Source of the DNA: Opitutaceae bacterium UBA2377
GTDB taxonomy: Bacteria; Verrucomicrobiota; Verrucomicrobiia; Opitutales; Opitutaceae
DNA length: 64,000 nt
Reading direction: 5' to 3'
NCBI GenBank assembly: GCA_002344205.1
Contig: DDSZ01000046.1
Location: 126,719-190,718, forward strand
Shown: positions 50,253 through 58,819 of the stretch, in pieces
How positions within the stretch are numbered: the first letter of the stretch is position 1
Layout: every line of letters begins with the position of its first letter
The notes under the pieces: model-generated
Told to the model about the DNA's origin: nothing
Databases searched by the model: none
What the model saw: only the letters and a program-made list of their open reading frames with translations
Program-made: the position numbers and the translations under genes

Positions 50253-50780
50253 TCACTTTTTTAAGGCCCGGTATATACCACGCGTAAGCAAAATCGAAAA
50301 TGTTTCCTGTGTGGCAGGACTGTTAGACATTGATTCATACCATCGGATATTAGCATGCTCGCTAAGTTCTCCTGAAGAAAGAACTCTACTGCCTTTCGGG
50401 CTTAACATAATCTCTACTCTGACAACAAATATTTCAAACCCCGTGTTTGGCAAGGTATCGTATCGTATCTCGACAGAATCGATTACATCCCAGTCACTAT
50501 GAATTTTAGAATCATCAATTCTAACAAGGCCAAATTCTTCTAAAATACTCTCTACATCAGCTACCAGCTTTACACGATTAGACTGCGCGGCTTGAAATGC
50601 CACATAGTTCACCGATAAAGGGCTTTTATAATAATATCTATTAAGCTCTCCATCTGCCTGTTCGATTTTAGCCGTTTTAATATCTAATCCTGCATTGACA
50701 ACTAAAGGAGTATTAGCGCACCCAGAGATAAGAAACACTGCGAGCATGCTTATTATAATATAACGTTCTCTATTCTTCAT
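50253..50780 (-). CDS. Low-GC lipoprotein of unknown function
   Basis: The 175-residue protein has a lipoprotein signal peptide (YIIISMLAVFLISGCANTP) with the lipobox ISGC. The mature part begins with VVNAGLDIKTAKIEQADGEL and includes YYKSPLSVNYVAFQAAQSN, then an alternating strand pattern (GFEIFVVRVEIMLSPKG). I do not recognise the family. Codon use is AT-rich and unlike all other genes here, pointing to recent transfer. It is the only gene in the inverted-repeat-bounded cassette; its ATG is 24 bp from the right repeat. The 50781-50931 stretch between it and the DUF721 gene holds only G-rich repeats. Confidence 0.82.
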   Translation of the reverse strand: MKNRERYIIISMLAVFLISGCANTPLVVNAGLDIKTAKIEQADGELNRYYYKSPLSVNYVAFQAAQSNRVKLVADVESILEEFGLVRIDDSKIHSDWDVIDSVEIRYDTLPNTGFEIFVVRVEIMLSPKGSRVLSSGELSEHANIRWYESMSNSPATQETFSILLTRGIYRALKK

Positions 50781-50931
50781 ATAGGAAAGGGGGCAGAAAG
50801 GGAGAAAGGGGGTCAGGTTTTAATGTTTTCATTCAGTGCATGCTGGAACTGGGTCGAGGGGCTGGGTTGTCGTAGGGGGCTGACTCAGAGGCTTTTTATT
50901 TTGGGCATTGGTATCAGCGGCGCAGGGGGCC

Positions 50932-51315
50932 TCAGCCGGCGCGGATGTTCAGGTGGCGGACTTCCTGGCAGCCGGGGAGCTGGCGGATTTTTTCCGCCAG
51001 CTGGTCGCGGTGCATGAAGAGCTCGTTGCGCACCACGGAATGGGAGGCGTGGACGGTGAGCCGGCCGCGTTCGAGGGTGACGACGTGGGAATAGGCGGCG
51101 TTGGCGGCACCGACCAGTTGCGTCCAGTGGTCGCGGATGGTGTGCTCGGGGGCGTCGCGGCCAATACGGTGTTTTTGCAGCAGGTCCTCGACGAGCGCGG
51201 CGAGGGGCTTGGTCGCGCGCTTGACCTGCCGGCGCGGCTCCTCGGTCGGCACTTGCCGCAGGTCGCTGATAAGTTCCTCGGCCAGCTTGCTGAACTGGTG
51301 GGGCTGGTCAGGCAT
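50932..51315 (-). CDS. DUF721 domain-containing protein
   Basis: The 127-residue protein has a basic N-terminal helix region and the DUF721 domain: LVEDLLQKHRIG, HTIRDHWTQLVG, AAYSHVVTLERGRLTVHASHSVVRNEL and ELFMHRDQLAEKIRQL. The family is small, KH-like in fold and found near replication genes or secA in other bacteria; its function is unclear. It starts inside the 3' end of the glycosyltransferase gene (8-bp overlap), so it is the last gene of that transcript. Confidence 0.85.
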   Translation of the reverse strand: MPDQPHQFSKLAEELISDLRQVPTEEPRRQVKRATKPLAALVEDLLQKHRIGRDAPEHTIRDHWTQLVGAANAAYSHVVTLERGRLTVHASHSVVRNELFMHRDQLAEKIRQLPGCQEVRHLNIRAG

Positions 51316-52096
51316 CGGGAGGGCGTTGGTGCTCCTGTTCGTAGAGCCGGCTGTAGCGGACGAAGGCGCCGAAGGCGGTGGCCCAGGCGATGTAGAAACC
51401 GGGGTAACCGTCGAGGAAGCCCAGCTTGATGAAATAGGCGCGGAAGAAACGCCAGCCGGGGCGGAAGACAGCGGCGAAGACGGAAAACTTTCCGCTCTTG
51501 GCCTGCTGCTGTTGCAGGAAGAGATCGGCGAAGGGGTTGATCTTGGCCACGTGGCTGGAAAGCGTGGGGAAGGAGTAGTGGTGCAGGTCGCCGGTGAGCG
51601 TGGCGACCGGGCCGTCGCAGACCATTTTCTCATGCACGAAAGCATCGCCGCCCCAGCGGGCGGCGGCGCGACGGATCAGGCGCAGACTCAGATCGGGATA
51701 CCAATCGCCGTGCCTGATCCAACGGTCGATGAACCAGACCTTGCGCGGAAACCTTGCGCCGGCGAACGCGTCCCGGTCCGCTCGGTCGAGGAACGCCGTG
51801 ATGGCGGCGCGGAGGGCCGGCGAGACTTCCTCGTCCGCATCGAGGCAGAGCGCCCATGGGTGGGTGGCGCGGGCGTTGGCCCAGTTCTTCGTGTCACGGT
51901 AGCCGCGCCACTCCGTGTGGTGCACGGTGGCGCCGAAACCCCGCGCGATCTTTTCGCTTTCGTCGGTGGTGGCGTTGAGCACGACGACGATCTCCGCCAC
52001 CCAGCCGGACACGCTGGCGAGACAGCGCGGCAGGTTGGACGCCTCGTTGCGGGCGACGATCACGACGGAAATGGGCAGCGGAACGGTATGGGACAT
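51308..52096 (-). CDS. Family 2 glycosyltransferase (WaaE/KdtX-like)
   Basis: The 262-residue GT-A enzyme has ISVVIVARNEASNLPRCLASV, VVVLNATTDESEKIA, the acidic CLDADEEVSPAL (DxD-like) and a C-terminal half with RKVWFIDRWIRHGDWYPDLSLRLI, ending in a possible membrane-binding region (GFYIAWATAFGAFVRY). This set is typical of WaaE/KdtX beta-1,4-glucosyltransferases that decorate the LPS inner core. The ATG at 52094-52096 is adjacent to a palindromic repeat. It lies downstream of another GT2 gene. Confidence 0.92.
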   Translation of the reverse strand: MSHTVPLPISVVIVARNEASNLPRCLASVSGWVAEIVVVLNATTDESEKIARGFGATVHHTEWRGYRDTKNWANARATHPWALCLDADEEVSPALRAAITAFLDRADRDAFAGARFPRKVWFIDRWIRHGDWYPDLSLRLIRRAAARWGGDAFVHEKMVCDGPVATLTGDLHHYSFPTLSSHVAKINPFADLFLQQQQAKSGKFSVFAAVFRPGWRFFRAYFIKLGFLDGYPGFYIAWATAFGAFVRYSRLYEQEHQRPPDA

Positions 52097-52100
52097 CGGG

Positions 52101-52179
52101 TGGGAGCGAGCTTGCTCGCGATCGGCAGGCCTAGCCAGACCAACGGAGTTTGGAATCGCCTGCAAGCAGGCTCCTACAC
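52101..52179. repeat. Inverted REP pair (REPIN/BIME-like)
   Basis: The left unit is TGGGAGCGAGCTTGCTCGCG at 52101, and the right unit GAATCGCCTGCAAGCAGGCT ends CCTACAC at 52179. In opposite orientation they share GGAGC..GCTTGC..GCGAT. Each unit contains its own short palindrome. The sequence is close to REP elements known from Pseudomonas. It fills the 77-bp gap between two GT2 genes and supplies the TAG stop of the upstream one. Confidence 0.75.
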
Positions 52180-53103
52180 CTTGCCAAACAGCGAGCGCGG
52201 GATTTGCCAAAGGTAGCCGCAGGACCGCCAGGCGCGGACGAGGGCTTTTTTCGCGGAGTCCGGACGGACTACGATAAAGTTGAGCAGCGCGAGCACGGTG
52301 AAGCCGAGGGCCTTGAGGAGGTTGACGAAAAAGCGCGACAGCAGGTAGCGCGCGGCCCCGGGCCGGCTGGCGCGATCGGCGACACGGGAGCGGGCGGAGT
52401 CGAAAGCGTGCCGTGCCGCGTAGCGGAAGGTCGTGCGGCTGGCGGGCATCTGGTGGAGCACCTTGGCGGCGGGCGCGAACCACACTTCGTAGCCGGCGGC
52501 ACGCACCCGGCGGACGATCTCGCCATCGCCGCCGCCAAAGAGGCTGGCACCCTTGCGATCCAAGCCGGCGGCGAAGGGGCCGATTTTATCGAAGACCCGC
52601 CGCGGGAAGGCAAAATTTGCTCCCATCGGGCTGTCGCGGGGCGGGACCGGTCCGGCATCCGGTCGGAAGGCGAGCGGCGCATGCCATTCGCGAATCCAGT
52701 CCGGCAGCCCGTCGGGGAAGACCGGCACCACTTCGCCGCCGACACAACCGATGCGGCCGGCGGAATCCGCGATGAACGGCGCGGCCATCTGGCGCACCCA
52801 ATCCGATTCCACCACGATGTCGTCGTCGGCGAAAAGCAGGATGTCGCCGCGCGCCTCGGCGAGGCCGCGGTTGCGGGCGTGGTCGAGTCCCTGCGCGGTC
52901 TCCAGCACATGGCGCGGGGCATGGGGGGCGCCGGCAAACTCCGCCACGATGGACGGCGTGGCGTCGCGCGAGTTGTTGTCGATCACCAGCACTTCCAGCG
53001 CATCGGCCGGATAGTCCTGTTGCGCCGCCCCGGCCAAGGTCTGGCGCAGCAGGTCTGCCCGGTTATAGGTGCAGATGATGACGGTGACCCGGGGCGTTGA
53101 CAT
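52174..53103 (-). CDS. Family 2 glycosyltransferase
   Basis: The 309-residue GT2 has VTVIICTYNRADLLRQTLAG, VLVIDNNSRDATPSIV, the metal-binding DILLFADDDIVVESDWV, and SLFGGGDGEIVRRVRAAGYEVWF for acceptor binding, with a hydrophobic region near the C-terminus (LLKALGFTVLALLNFIVV) that likely anchors it to the membrane. It probably builds an outer polysaccharide or LPS core. The stop codon TAG lies inside a REP unit. The ATG at 53101-53103 gives the normal N-terminus. Confidence 0.92.
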   Translation of the reverse strand: MSTPRVTVIICTYNRADLLRQTLAGAAQQDYPADALEVLVIDNNSRDATPSIVAEFAGAPHAPRHVLETAQGLDHARNRGLAEARGDILLFADDDIVVESDWVRQMAAPFIADSAGRIGCVGGEVVPVFPDGLPDWIREWHAPLAFRPDAGPVPPRDSPMGANFAFPRRVFDKIGPFAAGLDRKGASLFGGGDGEIVRRVRAAGYEVWFAPAAKVLHQMPASRTTFRYAARHAFDSARSRVADRASRPGAARYLLSRFFVNLLKALGFTVLALLNFIVVRPDSAKKALVRAWRSCGYLWQIPRSLFGKV

Positions 53104-53185
53104 GAGCTGGCAGACGACAGCAGCCCCGGCGCACGGTCGCAAAGAAAAAGCTTTGCCGGTCCCAGCGGCCGGCCATCTTGACCGC

Positions 53186-53896
53186 ATGGCTTTCAAACAC
53201 TGGCCGGGGGTGCGGGATGCGCGGTTTGCGCTGAAGATCAGCCGCTATCTGCGCGGAGCGCGGAAGCGCCGGCCCGACCTCGACTGGGACGAGTTCCTGC
53301 GCGTGGCGCGGCAGTTCAAGTCGGACGACATGGGCAGTTTCCCGGAGCGCGGATTTTTGTATCAACTCGCCGCCGAGGCGCCGGTGGACGCGCAGGTGGT
53401 CGAGATCGGCTCATGGATGGGGGCCTCGACCTGTTTTCTCGCGGCGGGGCTCAAGGGGCCGGCTGCGAAGGTTTACGCCGTGGACAATTTCCAGGGGCTC
53501 TCGATGTGCGGCGAGGACGTGACCTGGTATCAACGTCATTTCCGCAAGCTGGGCACGAATAGCACGCTGGAGATATTCCAGACCAACTTTGCCGCGCTGG
53601 GCTTGACCCCGCGCGCCGAGCCGGTGGTGAGTGATTCCGCGGCGGCGGCCCAGGCGTTGGCTGCGAAGCGCGGGACCATCGACCTGATTTTCATCGACGG
53701 CGACCATTCCTACGAAGGCTGCAAGGCCGACATCACGGCATGGCTGCCGTTTGTGCGGCCAGGCGGGGTGATGGCCTTCCATGATTTCGGCAGCCGGGCG
53801 AGCGGCGTCACCCAGGCGATTTTCGAAACCATCAAGGCGGGCCGCTTTGCTGAGATCGTGGGCGTGGCCAACACCATCATTGCCTTCCGGCTTTGA
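53186..53896 (+). CDS. Class I SAM-dependent methyltransferase (Methyltransf_24 type)
   Basis: The 236-residue protein has the SAM motif VVEIGSWMGASTCFLAAGL, VYAVDNFQG as motif II, and IDLIFIDGDHSYEGCKADI followed by VRPGGVMAFHDFGS. The IDGDHSYE motif is typical of Methyltransf_24 enzymes seen in polysaccharide and rhamnose-methylation clusters, which fits its surroundings. It is on the plus strand among minus-strand glycosyltransferase genes and its 3' end overlaps the convergent GT9 gene by 20 bp. Confidence 0.9.
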   Translation: MAFKHWPGVRDARFALKISRYLRGARKRRPDLDWDEFLRVARQFKSDDMGSFPERGFLYQLAAEAPVDAQVVEIGSWMGASTCFLAAGLKGPAAKVYAVDNFQGLSMCGEDVTWYQRHFRKLGTNSTLEIFQTNFAALGLTPRAEPVVSDSAAAAQALAAKRGTIDLIFIDGDHSYEGCKADITAWLPFVRPGGVMAFHDFGSRASGVTQAIFETIKAGRFAEIVGVANTIIAFRL

Positions 53897-54914
53897 GCCG
53901 GGCGGCCACGGCGTCGAACACCTGCTCCACCGTGAGCTGCCGCACGCAGTAGCTGCGATAGGAGTCGGTCTTCACGCAAGGGGCGGGCGTGTCCGGCAGG
54001 CAGGGGCAGGGCAGGGCGGTTTGCAGGACGGTGTGGTTGTCGCCCACGGGCCGCCAGATGACGGCGTTCTGCGAACCGTAGAGCGCGACCACGGGCGTGC
54101 CCACGCCGGCAGCGATGTGCATGGGGCCGCTGTCGTGGCAGAGGAACAGATCGAACCGGGAGACGAGCGCGGCGAAGCGGCCGACGGTGAACCGGGGCTC
54201 CAGTGCGACGACATGACTGCGGGCGGCAGCGCGGATTTTTTCCAGCTCGGCCCGGTCGCCGGGCCCGCCCGTCAGGAAAACCTGCACGCCGAGTTCGTCC
54301 TGCAGGCGGTCGCACACGGCGGCAAAACGCTCCGCCGGCCACACGCGCATGGGGCTGCGGCTGCCCGGATGCACGAGGATCCGGCGGCCCGGACCGGCAG
54401 AGAGCGGCGCGACGGCAGCGAGATCGGCGGCGGACGGCACGAGCCGGATTTCACGCGTGGCCAGCGGCACGCCGAGCGGCGCGAGCAGGGCGAGATAGGT
54501 CTCGGTGATGTGGTGGGAGTCGTAAAAGGCGTTGGTGACGGGCACCGCGTGGGTGTAGCAGCGCGGGTGCCGGTGCTTCACCAGCTCGCGCCGGTAGGTG
54601 AGTCGGAGCAGGGCGCCCGTCCAGCGGGTGAGCAGGGCGGTCTTGTCGGTGTTGTCAAAATCGAGGACGTGGGTGAAACGCTCCCGCCGCAGGCGGCGCA
54701 GGAAGCCGGGCCAGGCGAGCAGGGAGCGCGGGAGAACCAGCGTGGCATCGACATCGGGGTGCAGCGGCGTGAGGGCGGCGCAGCCGGGCTCGACCAGGAG
54801 GGCGAGGTGGGCGGCGGGCCAGTGGAGGCGGAGGTTGCGAAACACGCTGCCGAGCAGGACGATGTCGCCGAGGTAGCGGCGGCGGATGACGAGGATGCGC
54901 GGGGCCGGGGACAT
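53877..54914 (-). CDS. Family 9 glycosyltransferase (heptosyltransferase-like)
   Basis: The 345-residue GT-B enzyme has the opening ILVIRRRYLGDIVLLGSVFRNLR, RILVHPGSRSPMRVWPAERFAAV, VFLTGGPGDRAEL and FLCHDSGPMHIAAGVGTPVVALYG, all diagnostic of WaaC/WaaF/WaaQ-type heptosyltransferases. It should add ADP-heptose to the LPS inner core, consistent with heptose genes at 8.7-10.3 kb. Four Cys in the C-terminal segment (PCPCLPDTPAPC, then YCVRQL) resemble WaaF-type ends. It starts 4 bp downstream of the msbA stop codon. Confidence 0.93.
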   Translation of the reverse strand: MSPAPRILVIRRRYLGDIVLLGSVFRNLRLHWPAAHLALLVEPGCAALTPLHPDVDATLVLPRSLLAWPGFLRRLRRERFTHVLDFDNTDKTALLTRWTGALLRLTYRRELVKHRHPRCYTHAVPVTNAFYDSHHITETYLALLAPLGVPLATREIRLVPSAADLAAVAPLSAGPGRRILVHPGSRSPMRVWPAERFAAVCDRLQDELGVQVFLTGGPGDRAELEKIRAAARSHVVALEPRFTVGRFAALVSRFDLFLCHDSGPMHIAAGVGTPVVALYGSQNAVIWRPVGDNHTVLQTALPCPCLPDTPAPCVKTDSYRSYCVRQLTVEQVFDAVAARLKAGRQ

Positions 54915-54918
54915 GCGC

Positions 54919-56664
54919 TCAGGCGGCGGAGTTCTGGCGGTCGTAGAGCGAGCGGTAGAGTGGGTTGCCGGCGTAGAGTTCGGCGTGGTTGCCCTGCGCC
55001 ACGATGCGGCCGCGGTCGAAGACAAGGATCAGCGTGGCGTCGCGGATGGTGCTGAAGCGGTGCGCGATCACGAGCACGGTCTTGCCGACGACGAGCTTGC
55101 GCAGCGCGTCCTGCACGGCGGCCTCGCTGTCGCTGTCGAGGGCGCTGGTGGCTTCGTCGAGGATGAGGATGGGGGCGTTGCGCAGGAAGGCCCGGGCAAG
55201 GGCGACCCGTTGTTTCTGGCCGCCGGAGAGCAGGGCGCCGCGTTCTCCCACCACGGTGTCGTAGCCCTGCGGCAGTGTGCGGATGAATTCGTCGGCGTGC
55301 GCATCCACGGCGGCGGCCATGACCTCGTCGCGCCCGGCCTCGGGCCGGCCGAGGAGGAGATTGTTATAGATGGTGTCGTTGAAGAGCACGGGCTCCTGGG
55401 AGACGAGCGCGATGTTGCGGCGCAGGTCGGCGAGCCGCATGGTGCGGACGTCGGTGTCATCGAGACGCACGCTGCCGGCGGCGGCTTCGTAGAAACGCGG
55501 CACGAGATTGGCGAAGGTGGTTTTGCCTGCGCCGCTGGGACCGACGAGGGCGCAGACCGTCCCGGCAGGAATGCGCGCCGTCACTCCGCTCAGCGCGGGC
55601 TGGTCACCGTAGGCAAACGAGACGTCCTCGAAACCGAGGTCGCCGCGCAGCCGGGCGACGGACACCGGCGCGGCGGGGTCGGCGATGGTGACCGGGGCCT
55701 GCAGCACCTGCTCCAGCCGCGCGAGCGAGGCTTCGCCCCGCTTGAGCTCGTTGTTGAGCGCACCGATTTTCTTGATAGGTTCGTAGCAAAGGTAGAGCGC
55801 GGTGACGACCGCGAGAAAGGCATCGCGGTCGATGCCGGCGTGGTAGGCGTAGAGGAAGGTGCCAGCAATGCCGAGGGAGGAAACGACCTCGATGGTGGGG
55901 CTGAGGGCCTGCGCGTATTTTGCGATCTTGAGCTGCAGGGTGAGCAGCGTGCGGCTGTTCCCGGCGAAGCGGCCGGTCTCCCGCGTCTCGAGCCCGAAGG
56001 CGCGGACCTCACGGGCGGCCGCCAGGTTTTCGCTGAACTGGCCGGTGAGCGAGCCGAGCTGTGCCTGCAACTGCTCGGCGCGGCGCAGGACTTTGCGGCC
56101 GACATAACGGATGGGAAACACCGTCAGAGGCACAATGCCCAGGCAAAGGAGAAGCATGCCGACGCCCTCGGCCCGGACCGAGGCCAGTGCCAGCCAGCCC
56201 AGGGCGAAGAGCAGGGTGCCGGGCTGTTTCATGCCGTCGTTGGCCAGCAGGGTGAGGCTTTGTTGGAGCTGCGCGGTGTCGGCCAGCCCGCGGGAGAGGA
56301 GGTCGCCGGTTTGCCGTTGTTGCACGAAGGACAACGGCAGCACCTGCAGCTTGGCGAAATAATCCACCCGTAGGGCCTCCAGGATGCGGGTGCCGGCCAC
56401 CTGGATGTAATAGCCGTTGAGGTAGGCAAAGATGCCGCGCACGACGAAAATCAGCGGGATGTAGGCGGCGATGAGCGCCACGGTGGACAGCGGCAGATTG
56501 CGCTCCCCGCCGTCGAAGATGGCCGGGAAGACGTAGTTGATCATGCTCGGCAGGCCCGCGCCGGTGGCCGCGCCGTAGAGCAGGCCGGCCGTGATGGCCA
56601 CGATCAACGGGCCACGCACCGGCCGCAGGTAGGCGAGATAGGGACGGAAGCGGCGCAGGGTCAT
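54919..56664 (-). CDS. msbA: Lipid A export ABC transporter, MsbA-like
   Basis: The 581-residue half-transporter has six N-terminal TM helices (to about 320) and a nucleotide-binding domain with Walker A GPSGAGKTT, signature LSGGQKQRVALARAFL, Walker B ILILDEATSALD and H-loop IAHRFSTIR. The lipid-flippase group fits the LPS-core gene neighbourhood. The TM region has the FVQQRQTGDLLSRGLAD coupling segment. It is the first gene of a minus-strand pair with the GT9 gene, downstream of the Opp permease genes by about 96 bp. Confidence 0.9.
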   Translation of the reverse strand: MTLRRFRPYLAYLRPVRGPLIVAITAGLLYGAATGAGLPSMINYVFPAIFDGGERNLPLSTVALIAAYIPLIFVVRGIFAYLNGYYIQVAGTRILEALRVDYFAKLQVLPLSFVQQRQTGDLLSRGLADTAQLQQSLTLLANDGMKQPGTLLFALGWLALASVRAEGVGMLLLCLGIVPLTVFPIRYVGRKVLRRAEQLQAQLGSLTGQFSENLAAAREVRAFGLETRETGRFAGNSRTLLTLQLKIAKYAQALSPTIEVVSSLGIAGTFLYAYHAGIDRDAFLAVVTALYLCYEPIKKIGALNNELKRGEASLARLEQVLQAPVTIADPAAPVSVARLRGDLGFEDVSFAYGDQPALSGVTARIPAGTVCALVGPSGAGKTTFANLVPRFYEAAAGSVRLDDTDVRTMRLADLRRNIALVSQEPVLFNDTIYNNLLLGRPEAGRDEVMAAAVDAHADEFIRTLPQGYDTVVGERGALLSGGQKQRVALARAFLRNAPILILDEATSALDSDSEAAVQDALRKLVVGKTVLVIAHRFSTIRDATLILVFDRGRIVAQGNHAELYAGNPLYRSLYDRQNSAA

Positions 56665-56760
56665 GGAGCAGGGACAGAAGACAGGGGTCGGAGTTCTGTG
56701 GCCAGACGGAAAAACGGCGCTTGCGGCCGGGATGGTGCGCCCGCGACCCGGCGAGGCGGC

Positions 56761-57672
56761 TCAGTCCTTGGCCGCCCGCACGTCCAGGGCGTCGCGGAGG
56801 CCGTCGCCGAGGAAGTTGAGCGAGAAGAGCGTGAGCGAGAAAATCGTGCCGGGGAAGAGCAGGAGCCAGGGATACTCCTCCATCTTTTCCGCGCCGTCCT
56901 TGATCAACGTGCCCCACGAACTCATCGGCGGTTGCACGCCGAGGCCGAGGAAGCTCAGGAAAGCCTCCAGCAGCATGATGGCGGGGATGGTGAGGGTGGT
57001 GTAAACGATGATGGGCCCGAGGATGTTGGGGATCATGTGCCGGAAGATGATGCGGCGCCGGCCGAGGCCGAGGGAGCGCGCGGCCTCGATGAACTCCATT
57101 TTCTTGATCGACATGATCTGCCCGCGGACGATGCGGGCCATCGTGAGCCACTCCACGGCGCCGATGGCGAAGAAAAGCAGCCAGATGTGCCGCCCGAAGA
57201 AAACCATCAGCAGGATCACGAAAATCGTGAAAGGCAGCGCATACATGATGTCCACGATGCGCATCATGATCGAGTCGGTCTTGCCGCCGAAAAAGCCCGC
57301 GACCGCGCCGTAGATCACGCCGATGGTGAGGGCGACCGAGGTGGCGATGAGGCCGACCATGATCGAGATGCGGCCGCCGACCATGAGGCGCACAAGGAGG
57401 TCGCGGCCGAGCTGATCGGTGCCGAGCCAGTGCTCGGCGCCGGGCGGGGCGAAGGTGTTGTTGAGGTTCTGCTCCTCATAGCCGTAGGCGCTGAACCACG
57501 GGCCGACGATGCAGATGGCGGCGAGCACGAGGAGCGTGACGCCGCCGAAGACGGCGAGCTTGTTCTTGGCGAGCCGGTGCCAGGCGTCGCGCCAGAGGGA
57601 GGAGCCGGATTCGAGGTCGGCCGGGTTGACGGCGGCCGAGGGCAACTGCGCGGGCGAAAGGTTGGCGGCCAT
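56761..57672 (-). CDS. oppC: Peptide ABC transporter permease (OppC-like)
   Basis: The 303-residue inner-membrane permease has an N-terminal OppC_N region (LWRDAWHRLAKNKLAVFGG), HWLGTDQLGRDLLVRLMVGGR, six TM helices and the EAA loop EAARSLGLGRRRIIFRHMIPN for ATPase docking. It pairs with the OppB-like permease 3 bp upstream. An unusual HxxG is not seen; length is normal. Confidence 0.95.
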   Translation of the reverse strand: MAANLSPAQLPSAAVNPADLESGSSLWRDAWHRLAKNKLAVFGGVTLLVLAAICIVGPWFSAYGYEEQNLNNTFAPPGAEHWLGTDQLGRDLLVRLMVGGRISIMVGLIATSVALTIGVIYGAVAGFFGGKTDSIMMRIVDIMYALPFTIFVILLMVFFGRHIWLLFFAIGAVEWLTMARIVRGQIMSIKKMEFIEAARSLGLGRRRIIFRHMIPNILGPIIVYTTLTIPAIMLLEAFLSFLGLGVQPPMSSWGTLIKDGAEKMEEYPWLLLFPGTIFSLTLFSLNFLGDGLRDALDVRAAKD

Positions 57673-57675
57673 CGG

Positions 57676-58593
57676 TTACTCGAACTTCAGCTTCGGGTTG
57701 AGCCACACCTGCACCACGTCCACGACGAGGTTGAGGAAGATGATGAGGGTGGCGTAGAGGATGACCGTGCCGAGGACGAGGGTGTAGTCGCGGTTGAAGG
57801 CGGACTGCACGAACTCGCGGCCGAGGCCGGGGATCTGGAAAATGGTCTCGATGACGAACGAGCCGGTGAGGATGCCGGCGATGGCCGGGCCGAGGAAGGA
57901 GACGACCGGCAGCAGGCCGCCGCGCAGGGCGTGCTTGAAGATGACGCGCAGCTCGGAGGCGCCCTTGGAACGGGCGGTGCGGATGTAGTCCTGATTGAGC
58001 ACCTCCAGCATGCCGCCGCGGGTGAGCCGGGCGACATAGGCCGCGTAAACAAAGCCGAGCGTGAGCGCGGGTAGGATGCGGTCGGCCGGGCCATACCAGC
58101 CGGAGACATTGACCCATTGCAGGTGGATGCCGAAGAGCAGGGCGAGCAGCGGACCCATCACGAAGGTGGGGATGCAAATGCCGACCATGCCGAAGCCGCT
58201 GCACAGGTAATCGAGGAAGGAGTTGCGCTTGATGGCGGCGATGGTGCCGAGCGGCAGGCCGAGGCAGAGGGCGACGAGGAGCGACCACGCGCCGAGCTCC
58301 AAGGAAACGGGCAGCTTGTCGAAGATGATCTCGTTGACCGTGCGGTTGGCGTATTTGAACGACGGGCCGAGGTCGCCGCGCAGGAGGTCGCCGAGATAGT
58401 TGAAGTATTGCCGGTGGAGCGGTTGATCGAGGCCGTAGTGGGCCTCGAGGTTGCGCAGGATCTCGGGCGTGACGGCTTTCTCCGCGGTGAACGGTCCGCC
58501 CGGCACGAAGCGGATCATGAAGAACGTCGCCGTGATGATCACGAGGAGGACCGGGATGGTCTCCAGCAGGCGGCGGGCGATGAAGCGAAACAT
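57676..58593 (-). CDS. oppB: Peptide ABC transporter permease (OppB-like)
   Basis: The 305-residue permease begins MFRFIARRLLETIPVLLVII, has the OppB-typical FVPGGPF and LEAHYGLDQPLHRQYFNYL, six TM helices and the EAA loop YIRTARSKGASELRVIFKHAL. It should form the oligopeptide channel with OppC. The upstream 58594-58819 stretch (226 bp) separates it from the substrate-binding gene and holds an inverted repeat pair. Confidence 0.95.
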   Translation of the reverse strand: MFRFIARRLLETIPVLLVIITATFFMIRFVPGGPFTAEKAVTPEILRNLEAHYGLDQPLHRQYFNYLGDLLRGDLGPSFKYANRTVNEIIFDKLPVSLELGAWSLLVALCLGLPLGTIAAIKRNSFLDYLCSGFGMVGICIPTFVMGPLLALLFGIHLQWVNVSGWYGPADRILPALTLGFVYAAYVARLTRGGMLEVLNQDYIRTARSKGASELRVIFKHALRGGLLPVVSFLGPAIAGILTGSFVIETIFQIPGLGREFVQSAFNRDYTLVLGTVILYATLIIFLNLVVDVVQVWLNPKLKFE

Positions 58594-58652
58594 GACAGAT
58601 TAGTCCCTCACCGGTGAAGCGCGGGCGGCTTTGCGGCGATATTTTTCGGTGA

Positions 58653-58737
58653 GGGAAATCCCAAACGCCAAAGGGCGGATACGCCTGCGGCACGCTGTTC
58701 TTTGTGATTTGGCATTTTGGACTTTTGAGATTTCCGG
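58653..58737. repeat. Inverted pair of AAATCCC-type dispersed repeats
   Basis: The left arm GGGAAATCCCAAACGCCAAAG and the right arm TTTGTGATTTGGCATTTTGG then ACTTTTGAGATTTCC are imperfect inverses around a 30-base GC-rich centre. It is the same type as 30095-30214. The element lies between the substrate-binding gene and oppB and might act as a partial transcription barrier or RNA-stability element. Confidence 0.6.
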
Positions 58738-58819
58738 CTCCACCGGGCCGGACCTAGGCGATGCCGAAGCCAGGCGGGGTTGCCAAACCTTTTTGCGCAA
58801 CCCGCCGGGCCGGCGCGGC

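Larger units (their letters stand above)
50102..50823. mobile_element. AT-rich cassette bounded by perfect 19-bp inverted repeats
   Basis: TTAAAACCTGACCCCCTTT at 50102-50120 is repeated as an exact reverse complement at 50805-50823. Between them lies DNA clearly poorer in GC than either flank: two 60-base lines I counted gave 47% and 38%, against roughly 65-70% outside. It has one lipoprotein gene and no transposase. Left-end inner DNA also has three TTTGGCTC copies and a nested palindrome. The arms resemble REP-type sequences associated with IS200-like (RAYT) transposases, so passive mobilisation is possible. Confidence 0.6.
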
